From NCBI RefSeq assembly GCF_024806835.1, contig NZ_JANTYU010000006.1, positions 124,001 to 188,000 on the forward strand: a stretch of 64,000 bases of DNA, given 5' to 3'. Positions 1 through 9,306 of the stretch are shown here, in pieces. This DNA is from Xanthomonas sp. 3793 (GTDB lineage Bacteria > Pseudomonadota > Gammaproteobacteria > Xanthomonadales > Xanthomonadaceae). The notes under the pieces are model-generated. The model worked only from the letters and a program-made list of their open reading frames with translations, was not told the DNA's origin and made no database searches. The first letter of the stretch is position 1. Each line of letters opens with the position of its first letter. Made by a program: the position numbers and the translations under genes.

Positions 1-624
1 GCGCACCGTTACGACCCGGCCCTGCTCACCGCGTTGATCGACCTGCCGCCGCTGGATGTGGACAAGCTGCAGGCCGAAGGCGACCAGCACCCCACGCTGG
101 ACGCGCTGCAGGCGGTACTCAACCGCGGCACCCTGGGTACTGCGCGCTACCAGTTGCGTTTCGATCCGGCGACCGAAAACTCGGCTGCGACGCTGGTTGC
201 CATCCGCCGGCACATGGGCGAGGAATTCACCCAGGTGTTGCCGATGGGCGCGTTCGAAAGCGGCGAGCTGCGTCCGCTGCGCGAGGTCTCGCTGGCACTG
301 AACGACCTGATCCGCGAAGGCGCGCAGATCGTACGTGGCAACAAGACCAACCCGATCACCAGCTTCGCGCAGGCGCACGCCTGGTTGCTGGAAGAGGCCA
401 AGCGCGGCCGTCAGGTGCAGCGCTTCAAGGGCCTGGGCGAAATGAACGCCGAGCAGCTGTGGGAGACCACGGTCAACCCGGACACGCGCCGGCTGCTGCA
501 GGTCCGTATCGAGGACGCCGTGGCCGCCGACCAGATCTTCAGCACCTTGATGGGCGATGTGGTGGAGCCCCGTCGCGATTTCATCGAGGACAATGCGCTG
601 AAGGTGTCCAACCTGGATATCTGA
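1..624 (+). CDS. gyrB: DNA gyrase subunit B, C-terminal part (5' end outside window)
   Basis: ATPase subunit of DNA gyrase, which introduces negative supercoils. The frame is open from base 1, so the gene is cut by the left window edge and only about 207 C-terminal residues are present. The segment carries the diagnostic [16 protein letters not shown] stretch that ends the Toprim region, then the family's typical tail ([34 protein letters not shown]) and the stop at 622-624. Family knowledge places this part at the gyrase/topoisomerase IV core that contacts GyrA. In xanthomonads gyrB lies just after dnaA-dnaN-recF, so the window probably begins close to the replication origin. That last point is inference from known gene order. 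Confidence 0.97.
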   Translation, partial: AHRYDPALLTALIDLPPLDVDKLQAEGDQHPTLDALQAVLNRGTLGTARYQLRFDPATENSAATLVAIRRHMGEEFTQVLPMGAFESGELRPLREVSLALNDLIREGAQIVRGNKTNPITSFAQAHAWLLEEAKRGRQVQRFKGLGEMNAEQLWETTVNPDTRRLLQVRIEDAVAADQIFSTLMGDVVEPRRDFIEDNALKVSNLDI

Positions 625-639
625 GCCGCCTGTGTCGCA

Positions 640-667
640 CCGGCGCAACGCAACGGCGTTGTGCCGG
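640..667 (+). terminator. Stem-loop after gyrB, possible weak terminator
   Basis: An 11-bp stem (640-650 with 657-667, one G-U pair) with a 6-nt loop lies 16 nt after the gyrB stop. It has no T-tract, and it ends 25 nt before the next start codon. It may therefore attenuate rather than end transcription. Confidence 0.35.
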
Positions 668-691
668 CGACCCGGTGTTCGCAGGACGACG

Positions 692-1528
692 ATGAGCACA
701 GACCTTCCGCCCTCCCCGGCACCGCGTGGTGCTGCCGGCCGCCCCCCGCTGCCGCCCGTGTTGCTCGGTTTTTCCATCGACGTCCTGATCGCCGTCGGCC
801 TGTTGCTGAGCCTGAGCGTGGCCGGTTTTGCGATCTGGGGGGCGATACGGGGTATCGGATATGCGCAGACCGCCAAGGCGCAGGGCCTGACGCCCTCCGC
901 TGCCGAGGTGATGGCCGCGATCGGCCAACCCGGGGTGATGGTGCAATTGCTCACTGCCCTGGTCAGCACTGCCACACCAGCAGTGGTTCTGTATTTCTGG
1001 CGTCGCCGCGCCACGTCCGCCGAGCAGGCAGACTCGCGCGCCGCCACGCGCCGTGCGTCCACCTGGGGATGGACTGCCCTGATCGCCGCGGCGGTCTTTG
1101 TGCTCAGCAACCTGGTCAGCGTGGCGGCCTCGGCACTGGGTATCAAACCGGTGCCGACCAACCTGCCGTTGATGGAAGAAGCCATCCAGCAGTGGCCGTT
1201 GGCCCTGACGCTGTTCGCGGTGGTGATCGCCCCGGCCTACGAGGAACTGTTGTTCCGGCGCGTGTTGTTCGGTCGCCTGCTGGCTGCCGGCCGCCCGTGG
1301 CTGGGAATCGTCCTGAGCGGCGCGCTGTTTGCATTGGTGCATGAAGTGCCCGGCATCAGCGGCAATGGCCCGGCCGCCATCGCCCAGCTCTGGCTGGTCT
1401 ACGGCAGCATGGGCGCGGCCTTTGCCTGGCTGTACTGGCGCACCGGCACGCTGTGGGCGCCGATCGCCGCGCACGGTATCAACAACGCCACTGCCCTGGC
1501 CGCACTGTACTTTTTCGGGATCGGATAA
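692..1528 (+). CDS. CPBP family intramembrane glutamic endopeptidase
   Basis: Predicted polytopic inner-membrane protease of the CPBP (Abi/CAAX-like) family, 278 aa. The three signature motifs are visible: EELLFRR at residues 184-190 (EExxxR), FALVH about 30 residues later (FxxxH), and HGINNA near the C-terminus (HxxxN). The start at 692 is preceded by GGACGACG and gives a short Pro-rich cytosolic N-terminus before the first hydrophobic segment at about residue 23. An in-frame ATG at 632 would put extra sequence inside the gyrB hairpin and looks less likely. It runs in the same direction as gyrB, 67 nt behind it. Bacterial members cleave small membrane proteins or act in bacteriocin immunity; the substrate here is unknown. 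Confidence 0.85.
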   Translation: MSTDLPPSPAPRGAAGRPPLPPVLLGFSIDVLIAVGLLLSLSVAGFAIWGAIRGIGYAQTAKAQGLTPSAAEVMAAIGQPGVMVQLLTALVSTATPAVVLYFWRRRATSAEQADSRAATRRASTWGWTALIAAAVFVLSNLVSVAASALGIKPVPTNLPLMEEAIQQWPLALTLFAVVIAPAYEELLFRRVLFGRLLAAGRPWLGIVLSGALFALVHEVPGISGNGPAAIAQLWLVYGSMGAAFAWLYWRTGTLWAPIAAHGINNATALAALYFFGIG

Positions 1529-1731
1529 GCCGGCTCAGCGCCACGGGGTATCCCGCCAGGCCATCGCGGTCGGTGTTTTTGATCCATGCGTACCCAGCGC
1601 ATACGGCGATGCAGGGCGCACCATGGGGTTTACCTGAGCGCCGATCGCCGCGTTTTGCTGGCCGATCCAGGCCGCTTGACGAAAAGTTAAGACGAGCCTG
1701 CCAAAATGGTCGCCTGATTCAGGGGGATCGA

Positions 1732-2538
1732 ATGAAAGCCAGGCTGTTGATCGTCGTTGCCGTCCTCGCGTTGACGGCATGTGCCACCACCACCTCGCCG
1801 ACCGGCCGCCGTCAGGTGGTGGGTGGAGTGTCGCAGGAGCAGCTCGACCAGTTGGGCGCGCAGTCGTTCGCGCAGACCAAGGCCAAGGAAAAAGTCAGCA
1901 CCGACGGCAGGCAGAACGCCTACGTACAGTGCGTGGTCAATGCATTGGTGGCGCAATTGCCGCCGCAGTGGCGCCAGACCCAATGGGAAACCGCGTTGTT
2001 CGTCGATGACGAAGCCAATGCGTTCGCCCTGCCCGGCGGCAAGGTCGGGGTCAACACCGGCATCTTCACCGTGGCCAAGACGCAGGACCAGCTGGCCGCC
2101 GTGCTGGGGCACGAAATCGGGCACGTCATTTCGCGCCACCACGAAGAACGCATCACCCGCCAGCTCGGCGCCCAGACCGGCCTTGGCATCATCGGCGCCC
2201 TCGCTGGCGCGGCCTACGGCGATGGCGCAGCCAGCGCGGTGAATCAGGTCGGCGGCATGACTGCGCAGACCGTGTTCCTGCTGCCCGGCTCGCGCACCCA
2301 GGAGAGCGAAGCCGACGTGGTGGGGCAGCGCCTGATGGCCCAGGCCGGTTTCGACCCGGCCCAGGCAGTCACGCTATGGCAGAACATGATGGCTGCCAGC
2401 GGCAATCGCCAGCCGCAATGGCTTTCCACCCACCCCGACCCGACCAACCGGATCCGCGAGCTGCAGGCCGACGTCAACCAGCTCGAACCGGTGTACCAGC
2501 AGGCTCGCCAGGCTGGACGCGCCCCAAAGTGCGGTTAG
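1732..2538 (+). CDS. M48 family zinc metalloprotease, lipoprotein
   Basis: Predicted 268-aa envelope metallopeptidase of the M48 family (LoiP/YggG-like). The N-terminus MKARLLIVVAVLALTAC is a lipoprotein signal with lipobox LTAC and Cys17. The zinc motif HEIGH lies at residues 127-131 and is followed about 60 residues later by ESEAD, whose first Glu is the expected third ligand. Members degrade misfolded outer-membrane proteins. The start at 1732 has an AGGGGG Shine-Dalgarno 5 nt upstream; the open frame runs further upstream, but only this start gives a signal peptide. The 203-nt gap to the CPBP gene suggests its own promoter. Confidence 0.9.
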   Translation: MKARLLIVVAVLALTACATTTSPTGRRQVVGGVSQEQLDQLGAQSFAQTKAKEKVSTDGRQNAYVQCVVNALVAQLPPQWRQTQWETALFVDDEANAFALPGGKVGVNTGIFTVAKTQDQLAAVLGHEIGHVISRHHEERITRQLGAQTGLGIIGALAGAAYGDGAASAVNQVGGMTAQTVFLLPGSRTQESEADVVGQRLMAQAGFDPAQAVTLWQNMMAASGNRQPQWLSTHPDPTNRIRELQADVNQLEPVYQQARQAGRAPKCG

Positions 2539-2817
2539 ACCTGATAGACGTGACGCTGCAACCGGTGCCGGCGCGCGCCCGTCCGGTTGCCTGCTACGGC
2601 AGGCGCACAGTGACATGCAGCCCGCACCGCCCGCTCACTTCTGATGCCTTACCGTTAGCCGCCCTAAGCAACCGCCCCACGTCCCGATTGCCGCACCACA
2701 ACATGGAAACCGTTTTCGGGAACTGAGACTTTCTGCTAAGTTTGCCGGCTCAGATTTTTCGTACAGCGTCCATTCCGCTTTTCGTACCGCCCAACGGCGG
2801 CTCGTCCGAGGTGAAAC

Positions 2818-4014
2818 ATGAAACTGCTCAACCGCAAGCAAGCCCTGTTGTCCCTGTTCATCGCAGCGTCCCTGGGCGGGGCGGTGGTCACCGATGCGGT
2901 CGCGCAGTCGGACCGTTCCTCCGAGCGTGCCGCGCGTAAGTCCAAGGGCAGCGGCAAGGCCGAAGAGCTGTACCCGCAGTCGACCCGGCAGGCACCGACG
3001 ATCAAGCCGTCGTCCAAGTTGAGCAGCAAACTGCAGAAGCTGATCGAAACTTTCAACAAGGGCGAAGACTACGCCGCCGTGCGCAGCCAGGCCGACGAAA
3101 TCCTGGCCAACAGTGCCGCCAACGAAGCCGACAAGGCGCTCGCCGCCCAGTTGGCCGCGCAGGCCGCCTACAACCTGGACGACACCGCCAGCGCCAAGAA
3201 GTACCTGCAGCAGGCCATTGGCCTGAATGCGCTGGACAACAACGGCCAGTTCCAGTCGATGCTGATGCTGGCCCAGCTGCAGATGCAGGACGACCAGCAG
3301 GCAGAAGGCCTGGCCACGCTGGACAAGTATCTGGACGAGAGCAAGTCGCAGCGTCCGGAAGACCTGATCCTCAAGGGCCAGGCGCTATACCAGGCCGAGC
3401 GCTACAAGGAAGCGATCCCGGTCCTGAAGCAGGCCATCGCCGCTTCGCCCGAGCCGAAGGACACCTGGAACCAGTTGCTGATGGCGTCCTACGCCGAAGC
3501 CGGCCAGACCGGTGAAGCCGTGGCCGCTGCAGAGGCGCTGGCCGCCAAGACGCCCAACGACAAGAAGGCCCAACTCAATCTGGCCAGCATGTACATGCAG
3601 GCCGATCAGATGGACAAGGCCGCTGGCGTGATGGACAAGCTGCGCGCTGCCGGGCAGTTGACCGAAGAAAAGGAATACAAGCAGTTGTATTCCATCTACG
3701 CCAACACCGAGAACAAGGAAAAGGACGTCATCGCGGTCATCAATGAAGGTATGCAAAAAGGCATCCTCAAGCCTGATTATCAGACATACCTTGCGCTGGC
3801 CCAGTCCTACTACTACAGCGAGGACGTGCCCAAGGCGATCGAGAACTGGCAGAAAGCCGCACCGCTTTCCAAGGACGGCGAGACCTATCTGAATCTGGCC
3901 AAGGTGCTGCATTCGGAAGGTCGCATCCCGGAGGCCAAGCAGGCCGCGCAGCAGGCGATCGCCAAGGGCGTCAAAAAACCCGAAGACGCCAAGAAGATCA
4001 TCAACCTGAAGTAA
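2818..4014 (+). CDS. Periplasmic tetratricopeptide-repeat protein upstream of tonB
   Basis: 398-aa protein with an N-terminal signal peptide ending near AVVTDAVAQ, then a Lys/Ser-rich linker and helical repeats with TPR character (for example LILKGQALYQAERYKEAIPVLKQAI and YLNLAKVLHSEGRIPEAKQAAQQAI). The start at 2818 follows CCGAGGTG. It lies 152 nt before tonB on the same strand, an arrangement I recall from Xanthomonas. A role in envelope protein complexes, perhaps with the TonB system, is inference from position. No catalytic motif is visible. The C-terminus is Lys-rich (KGVKKPEDAKKIINLK). Confidence 0.8.
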   Translation: MKLLNRKQALLSLFIAASLGGAVVTDAVAQSDRSSERAARKSKGSGKAEELYPQSTRQAPTIKPSSKLSSKLQKLIETFNKGEDYAAVRSQADEILANSAANEADKALAAQLAAQAAYNLDDTASAKKYLQQAIGLNALDNNGQFQSMLMLAQLQMQDDQQAEGLATLDKYLDESKSQRPEDLILKGQALYQAERYKEAIPVLKQAIAASPEPKDTWNQLLMASYAEAGQTGEAVAAAEALAAKTPNDKKAQLNLASMYMQADQMDKAAGVMDKLRAAGQLTEEKEYKQLYSIYANTENKEKDVIAVINEGMQKGILKPDYQTYLALAQSYYYSEDVPKAIENWQKAAPLSKDGETYLNLAKVLHSEGRIPEAKQAAQQAIAKGVKKPEDAKKIINLK

Positions 4015-4166
4015 AAAAGAAAATAAACCCCCGAAATCCCTGTGTTTTTAGTGGTTACAGGACTCGGGATTGGTATAAGCTTGGGAGTTCCTGCGGTGTC
4101 AAAGCCGTCCGAAAACCTGGGGATCATCACAGTGATCCGGGCCCCCACTGAAAGAGCCATTGGCGC

Positions 4167-4838
4167 ATGACGGAACAACTCGTTATCCACAGGCATGACT
4201 ATGATGCCGGGAACCAGGGTCTGAGCTGGGCCCGCATTATCGGTATTGCTTTTGTAATTGCCCTGCACCTCACTGCACTGATGATGTTGCTGATCCCTGC
4301 AGTGGCGCCGAAGGCTCCGGCAGAGAAGGAGCGCACCACCATGGTTACCCTGGTGGATGCACCGCCTCCTCCCCCGCCGCCGCCGCCGCCGCCGCCGCCG
4401 GAAGACAAGCCGCCACCGCCGGTCAAGAATCTGTCGCCGCCGAAGCCGTCACCGGTTCCGCCGCCGCCGGAAGCACCGGTCGTCGATGTTCCCGAACCGC
4501 GTCCGAGCGATATCGTCACGCCGCCGAGCCCTCCGTCTCCGCCGCAACCGCCGAGTGACATCGGCGCCAGTGTCGATATCTCGTCCAAGAACATGAACCC
4601 GCCGAAGTACCCGCCAGCAGCATTCCGTGCCGGCGTCCAGGGCGAGGTCATCCTGATCGTGGATGTGGATGCCAGCGGCAACGTGACCAACGTGTCGGTC
4701 GAAAAGTCCAGCCGCAACCGCGACCTTGACCGTGCCGCGATGGACGCAGCACGCAAGTGGAAGTTCAACGCCTCCACCGTCAACGGGCAGAAAGCCGCCG
4801 GACGCGTCCGCGTCCCGGTCAACTTTGCTCTGAACTGA
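4167..4838 (+). CDS. tonB: Energy transducer TonB
   Basis: 223-aa TonB, which passes proton-motive-force energy from ExbB/ExbD to outer-membrane TonB-dependent receptors. There is one N-terminal membrane anchor (about residues 21-43), then an uninterrupted run of 13 prolines (residues 66-78) within a Pro-rich periplasmic spacer. A TonB C-terminal domain follows from about residue 145, with YPPAAFRAGVQGEVIL and AARKWKFNAS. The proline run is encoded largely by CCG triplets at 4366-4401, a trinucleotide microsatellite. It is the first gene of tonB-exbB-exbD-exbD. Xanthomonads carry very many TonB-dependent receptors, and this locus is their main energiser. Confidence 0.97.
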   Translation: MTEQLVIHRHDYDAGNQGLSWARIIGIAFVIALHLTALMMLLIPAVAPKAPAEKERTTMVTLVDAPPPPPPPPPPPPPEDKPPPPVKNLSPPKPSPVPPPPEAPVVDVPEPRPSDIVTPPSPPSPPQPPSDIGASVDISSKNMNPPKYPPAAFRAGVQGEVILIVDVDASGNVTNVSVEKSSRNRDLDRAAMDAARKWKFNASTVNGQKAAGRVRVPVNFALN

Positions 4839-4844
4839 TCCCAC

Positions 4845-4864
4845 GGGCCGGCCACGGCCGGCCC
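4845..4864 (+). other. GC-rich stem-loop between tonB and exbB
   Basis: A perfect 8-bp stem (GGGCCGGC with GCCGGCCC) closed by CACG lies 7 nt after the tonB stop. There is no T-run. It is a candidate mRNA processing or stabilising element that sets the tonB to exbB ratio; the function is inferred. Confidence 0.4.
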
Positions 4865-4923
4865 AGGATCCTGTCTTCCTTTCGCTCCACCCTTCATCAC
4901 CACACACAACAAAGGTAAGCGTC

Positions 4924-5685
4924 ATGCTGCAGGAATTCTTTATCGCCGCCGCTGCAGGGGGCTCCAATCCGTCGGCCGCTCTGTCGCAGATGGGCTTCGA
5001 GCACTTGATCACCGAAATGACCTCCAGCCCCGGCGACTTCGCCGTGTCCTGGGTCGTCCTGATCACCCTGATCGCCATGTCCGCCGCCTCCTGGTACTGG
5101 ACTGTCATCAACATCTTCCGCGCCACCCGTCTGAAGAGCGCGGCTGACCGCGTTACCACCGCGTTCTGGGATGCCCCGAATGCACAGGACGCCATCCGCG
5201 CCATGGAAGAGCAGCCGGCTTCCGAGCCGTTCTCCAAGATCGCGCTGGACGCAGCCCAGGCTGCCGCTCACCACCAGCGTGCCGAAGGCAACACCGGTGG
5301 TCTGGGCGAGAGCCTGAGCCGTTCGGAGTTCGTCGACCGCGCCCTGCGTCAGGCCGTGACCCGCGAAAGCACCAAGCTGCAGTCGGGCATGACCCTGCTG
5401 GCCACCGTGGGTGCGACCGCGCCGTTCGTCGGTCTGCTCGGTACCGTGTGGGGCATCTACGGCGCGCTGATCAAGATCGGTGCAACCGGTTCGGCCTCCA
5501 TCGACGCCGTTGCCGGCCCGGTGGGTGAAGCGCTGATCATGACCGCGATCGGTCTGTTCGTCGCTATCCCGGCCGTGTTCGCGTTCAACTTCTTCTCCAA
5601 GGTCAACAGCTCGGTGATCGCCAAGTTCGACACCTTTGCCCACGACCTGCACGACTTCTTCGCCACCGGTTCGCGCGTTCGCTAA
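4924..5685 (+). CDS. exbB: Biopolymer transport protein ExbB (MotA/TolQ/ExbB proton channel)
   Basis: 253-aa inner-membrane subunit that forms the proton-conducting motor with ExbD and activates TonB. Three hydrophobic segments are visible: near residue 40-60 (FAVSWVVLITLIAMSAASWYW), near 160-185 (LLATVGATAPFVGLLGTVWGI) and near 200-225 (GEALIMTAIGLFVAIPAVFAFNFF). The middle segment with GATAPFVGLLGTVWGI is the family signature. AAAGG precedes the ATG. The 85-nt gap after tonB contains a hairpin. Its length matches the family. Confidence 0.97.
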   Translation: MLQEFFIAAAAGGSNPSAALSQMGFEHLITEMTSSPGDFAVSWVVLITLIAMSAASWYWTVINIFRATRLKSAADRVTTAFWDAPNAQDAIRAMEEQPASEPFSKIALDAAQAAAHHQRAEGNTGGLGESLSRSEFVDRALRQAVTRESTKLQSGMTLLATVGATAPFVGLLGTVWGIYGALIKIGATGSASIDAVAGPVGEALIMTAIGLFVAIPAVFAFNFFSKVNSSVIAKFDTFAHDLHDFFATGSRVR

Positions 5686-5731
5686 TCCGGTTGTAAAGAA
5701 CGCCTTCGCAACGATTTAGACGGAGCCCGTT

Positions 5732-6154
<423 letters not shown>

Positions 6155-6157
6155 GCC

Positions 6158-6571
6158 ATGGCATTTAGTACTGGTGGAAGCCGTGGGCCGATGGCCGACA
6201 TCAACGTCACGCCCCTCGTGGACGTGATGCTGGTGCTGCTGATCATCTTCATCGTGACCGCGCCGATCATGACCTACCCGATCGCCGTGGATCTGCCGCA
6301 GCGGGTGCTCAACCCGCCACCGCAGACGACTGAGCCGCCGCCGCCGATCGAATTGCGGATCGACGCCAGCAACCAGGTGTTCTGGAACAACAGCCCGACA
6401 CCGGTTGATCAGTTGCAGCAGAAGATGGAAGAAGTGGTCCAGGCCGATCCGACCAATCAGCCGGAACTGCGCATCGATGCAAACCAGGATGCGGAGTACG
6501 AAGTGATGGCGAAGGTGCTGGCCGCTGCGAAGAACTCGCAGATGAAGAAAATCGGCTTCATGCAGCAGTAA
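6158..6571 (+). CDS. exbD2: Biopolymer transport protein ExbD (second copy)
   Basis: 137-aa ExbD paralogue starting only 3 nt after the exbD1 stop, with its AAGGGGC ribosome-binding site inside the end of exbD1, so the two are very likely translationally coupled. The membrane helix and Asp22 are kept ([18 protein letters not shown]). The periplasmic region has a Pro-rich insert ([12 protein letters not shown]) absent from exbD1. Published work on X. campestris reports that the second exbD is dispensable for iron uptake but needed for some plant responses and pectin-related traits; assigning this copy to that gene is by synteny from memory. Confidence 0.93.
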   Translation: MAFSTGGSRGPMADINVTPLVDVMLVLLIIFIVTAPIMTYPIAVDLPQRVLNPPPQTTEPPPPIELRIDASNQVFWNNSPTPVDQLQQKMEEVVQADPTNQPELRIDANQDAEYEVMAKVLAAAKNSQMKKIGFMQQ

Positions 6572-6614
6572 ACGCATCTGCAATACCGCAACACAACAGT
6601 CATGACGCGACTGC

Positions 6615-6643
6615 AACGCCACCGGAAACGGTGGCGTTTTTTT
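6615..6643 (+). terminator. Rho-independent terminator of the tonB-exbB-exbD-exbD operon
   Basis: A perfect 10-bp stem (6615-6624 with 6629-6638) with a GAAA loop is followed by a T-tract to 6643. It sits 43 nt after the exbD2 stop and separates exbD2 from the third exbD copy. Confidence 0.92.
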
Positions 6644-7238
6644 ATGTCCGCGAGCCGCGTGCTCGCCGCCAGGAGCTGCAATCTCACCCACGCGATTGCA
6701 TGCCAAAGCAGATGGATTATTCGCCTTGGAAACGCGCGGTAACCAGAATCTGCAGCCGTGCCTCGTTACGGAAGATGGGTGCTTGCAGAGAATAGAATAT
6801 CGAGGCCACTTTCTCTTGCCGAGATAATCCTTGCTTAATCCACGCCATTTTTCGACTGGTTTGGATACACGGCGCCTACCGCTACTGCGGGAAAGGCGAT
6901 ACATCTGCGGACACAGGTCTGGCGTTGCGCATAGCCGGACGACCGCCGGCTCGACAGCGACGTCGAATGGGTTCGGATCACAGAGCAATACGCTTGGGCG
7001 ATTGACTAGACATCAGTTCGCACTACACCGACGTTGCATGCGTCGGCGTCACCGGCCAGCACGTCTGTTCCGTCGGTCACGCGTTTAGGTTGGCACCCGA
7101 TTCATTGCACAGATGCGCCGTCGCCAGGTTCAAGGTACTCAAGCCCCGGCGCCTACTTCATTGCCTCTTCCACCGCGTTCCGCCAGGTGTATGCTCGGCC
7201 ATGCAGTACCCACGATCACAACAGCACCGGAGGCAGTC
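6644..7238. other. Non-coding stretch between exbD2 and the third exbD
   Basis: About 600 bp with no credible gene: open frames here lack coding character and good ribosome-binding sites. Because a terminator precedes it, this stretch should hold the promoter of the third exbD, but I cannot point to convincing -35/-10 boxes. Confidence 0.6.
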
Positions 7239-7646
7239 ATGGCTTTCAGTACGGCAGGGAATCGGGGACCACTGGCGGAGATCAATGTCACGCCGTTGGT
7301 GGATGTCATGTTGGTGTTGTTGATCATCTTTATCGTTACTGCACCGATGGTGACGCGCACGATGACGCTGGATCTGCCGCACCCCACCAACCAGCCGTCC
7401 GTGCAGCTGGAGCCGCCCGAACCGATCGCCTTGCGGCTGGATGCCGACGGCCAGGTGTTCTGGAATGCCAGCCCGGTGAGCTTGCAGGACCTGCAGCCGC
7501 GTTTGATCGAACAGATGCGCCAGAGCTCAGGCAATCAGCCCGAGTTGCGCATCTCCGCCAGCCAGGAAGCCGAATATGCCGTCCTGGCCAAGGTGCTGGC
7601 AGCAGCCAAGAACGCGCAGGTAGAGCACATAGCCTTCGTGCAATAG
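7239..7646 (+). CDS. Third ExbD paralogue, separately transcribed
   Basis: 135-aa ExbD-family protein. The N-terminus [20 protein letters not shown] and helix ([16 protein letters not shown], Asp22) are nearly the same as in exbD2. The periplasmic half ([28 protein letters not shown]) is also closest to exbD2, pointing to duplication of that copy. The start at 7239 follows CCGGAGGCAGTC, a strong ribosome-binding site. It stands alone behind a terminator and about 600 bp of non-coding DNA, so its expression is uncoupled from exbB. All expected residues are intact, so it should be functional. Its partner (the local ExbB/TonB or another set) is unknown. Confidence 0.92.
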   Translation: MAFSTAGNRGPLAEINVTPLVDVMLVLLIIFIVTAPMVTRTMTLDLPHPTNQPSVQLEPPEPIALRLDADGQVFWNASPVSLQDLQPRLIEQMRQSSGNQPELRISASQEAEYAVLAKVLAAAKNAQVEHIAFVQ

Positions 7647-8184
7647 CCGGCGCAAGATAGCGCTTGGCGCAGGCGCCCAACTGGCTCACGCAGCGTAGCT
7701 CGATGCGCTGCGCGAGCCGCTTTGCGATGGATGCGCAAGCACCTACCCACCGCTCGTCTCTCTGCACGCCTGCTTGGCGCATCGTTGAGAGGGTTACGAG
7801 ATATCGGCCGCACGCGGTGTGGGTTGGTCCCCGCTCGCCGCCGGGATGCGTCCATCACCTGGCGTGATGCCAGCCGGCGTTCTTCGATGCACTGGCCCGT
7901 CTGTGGCCAATCGTCAATGCGACGTGGCGAGCGAAGCCCGCAGTTCGGGAGCGGTCACAGATCTGGTGAGCAGCCGCCAGGCCGGCGCTGCTACCCGATG
8001 CATCATGGACCCTTCAGTGCATTCCGGTTCTGAGCTCGCCATCCGCACGCATCTGACGACTGCTTGCTGCGCTCTGGACGCCTTGGAAGGCGCGCGCGCT
8101 GCCGCGCATTGTCTACCGCCACCACTGAGCGCGCCGCGCCACGTTGGCAAACCAGCTACCGACGACGAAAAACCGCGCAGTTGC
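7647..8184. other. Non-coding stretch between exbD paralogue and pdxJ
   Basis: Tail-to-tail intergenic region of about 540 bp. Open frames exist in several registers, but none has a ribosome-binding site plus a recognisable protein. No clear terminator hairpin was found. Confidence 0.5.
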
Positions 8185-8952
8185 CTACGTCGACGTCTCA
8201 ACGCCACGTAGCAGCTGCACATAGGCGCGCACGGTTGCGTCCAGGCCCGCGTACAAGGCCTCGCTGATCAGCGCGTGGCCGATCGACACCTCCAGCACGC
8301 CGGGCACTGTGGCGAGAAAATCGCCAAGGTTGGCTTGCGACAGATCGTGTCCCGCATTGATTCCCAGCCCGGCAGCGGTGGCACGCCGCGCGGCGTCGGC
8401 AAACAGGGGCAGTTCGGCCTGAGGCTGCCCGCGTGCGTAGGCGTGCGCATACGGGCCGGTGTACAACTCGATACGGTCCGCACCCAGCGCAGCGGCGTGG
8501 GCAAGACGTGGATTGCCGGCATCCACAAACAGGCTGACCCGGCTGCCCAGTGCCTTGAACGCAGCGATCAATTCGTCCAGCTGGGTGGTGTCCTGCGCAA
8601 AATCGAAGCCGTGGTCGGAGGTCAGTTGCCCATCGGTGTCGGGTACCAGGGTGACCTGCTCCGGGCGTGTGGCGCGGCAGAGCTCCAGCAGCCCCGGATA
8701 GCCGGTGCGCGGCGGTGCGAATGGATTGCCTTCGATATTGAACTCGACACCGTGGTCGCGCGTGAGCGCGCTCAGCGCCAGCACGTCGTCGGCGCGGATA
8801 TGCCGCTGGTCCGGCCGCGGGTGCACGGTGATGCCGTGCGCGCCGGCGGCGATGCAGGTGCGTGCCGCCTGCACCACGTCCGGGTCGTGTCCACCGCGCG
8901 AATTGCGCACAACCGCGATCTTGTTGACGTTGACGCTGAGCTGGGTGGTCAC
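8185..8952 (-). CDS. pdxJ: Pyridoxine 5'-phosphate synthase
   Basis: Final step of the DXP-dependent vitamin B6 pathway: condenses 1-deoxy-D-xylulose 5-phosphate with 3-amino-2-oxopropyl phosphate to pyridoxine 5'-phosphate in the cytosol. From the GTG at 8952 the protein has 255 residues and begins (M)[20 protein letters not shown], as in homologues. HPRPDQRHI gives His44 and Arg46, and [10 protein letters not shown] gives Glu70, matching catalytic positions of the family. A second GTG at 8964 overlaps the stop of the upstream small gene (TAGTG) and would add four residues; either start implies tight coupling to that gene. The C-terminal [14 protein letters not shown] is also characteristic. 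Confidence 0.95.
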   Translation of the reverse strand: MTTQLSVNVNKIAVVRNSRGGHDPDVVQAARTCIAAGAHGITVHPRPDQRHIRADDVLALSALTRDHGVEFNIEGNPFAPPRTGYPGLLELCRATRPEQVTLVPDTDGQLTSDHGFDFAQDTTQLDELIAAFKALGSRVSLFVDAGNPRLAHAAALGADRIELYTGPYAHAYARGQPQAELPLFADAARRATAAGLGINAGHDLSQANLGDFLATVPGVLEVSIGHALISEALYAGLDATVRAYVQLLRGVETST

Positions 8953-8963
8953 GACATCGTTCA

Positions 8964-9233
8964 CTAGGCTTGCGGCTCGCCGTCGCGGGTCGCTGCCAGC
9001 GCGGCGGCCTTGCGGGCCTCGGCAATCTCGCGCAGCCGGCGCAGTTCGGCCGGGTCGATCATGCTGCTGGTATCGCGCTGGGTATCGTCCATACGCGCGG
9101 CGAACCAGCCACGGGTCCACAACAGCAGCAGCACCAACGCCACCAACAGCGACACCACCAGCAACCACACGTGCGGCGTGCTGAAGGCCAGCACCAGCGC
9201 ACCCAGTGCCATGAGCAGAAACAGCCAGTGCAT
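8964..9233 (-). CDS. Small inner-membrane protein of unknown function, upstream of pdxJ
   Basis: 89-aa protein starting [17 protein letters not shown] with two hydrophobic segments (about residues 2-16 and 20-38) and then a charged, Ala/Arg-rich C-terminus ([20 protein letters not shown]) likely to form a cytosolic helix. The ATG at 9233 has a strong GGGGGAG ribosome-binding site 6 nt away; a TTG 15 nt further upstream lacks one. Its stop overlaps or nearly abuts the pdxJ start, so the two form an operon. I do not recognise a named family. Confidence 0.7.
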   Translation of the reverse strand: MHWLFLLMALGALVLAFSTPHVWLLVVSLLVALVLLLLWTRGWFAARMDDTQRDTSSMIDPAELRRLREIAEARKAAALAATRDGEPQA

Positions 9234-9306
9234 GACGAGCTCCCCCAATGAGTGGCGGCAGTGTAGCGCCGCGCCCGCTCCGGTTCCACGTGGGACCGGG
9301 GGCGGC

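Noticed and set aside
1453-1731. Upstream extension of the M48 protease frame
   Set aside because: It would place a lipoprotein signal in mid-protein and overlap the end of the CPBP gene.
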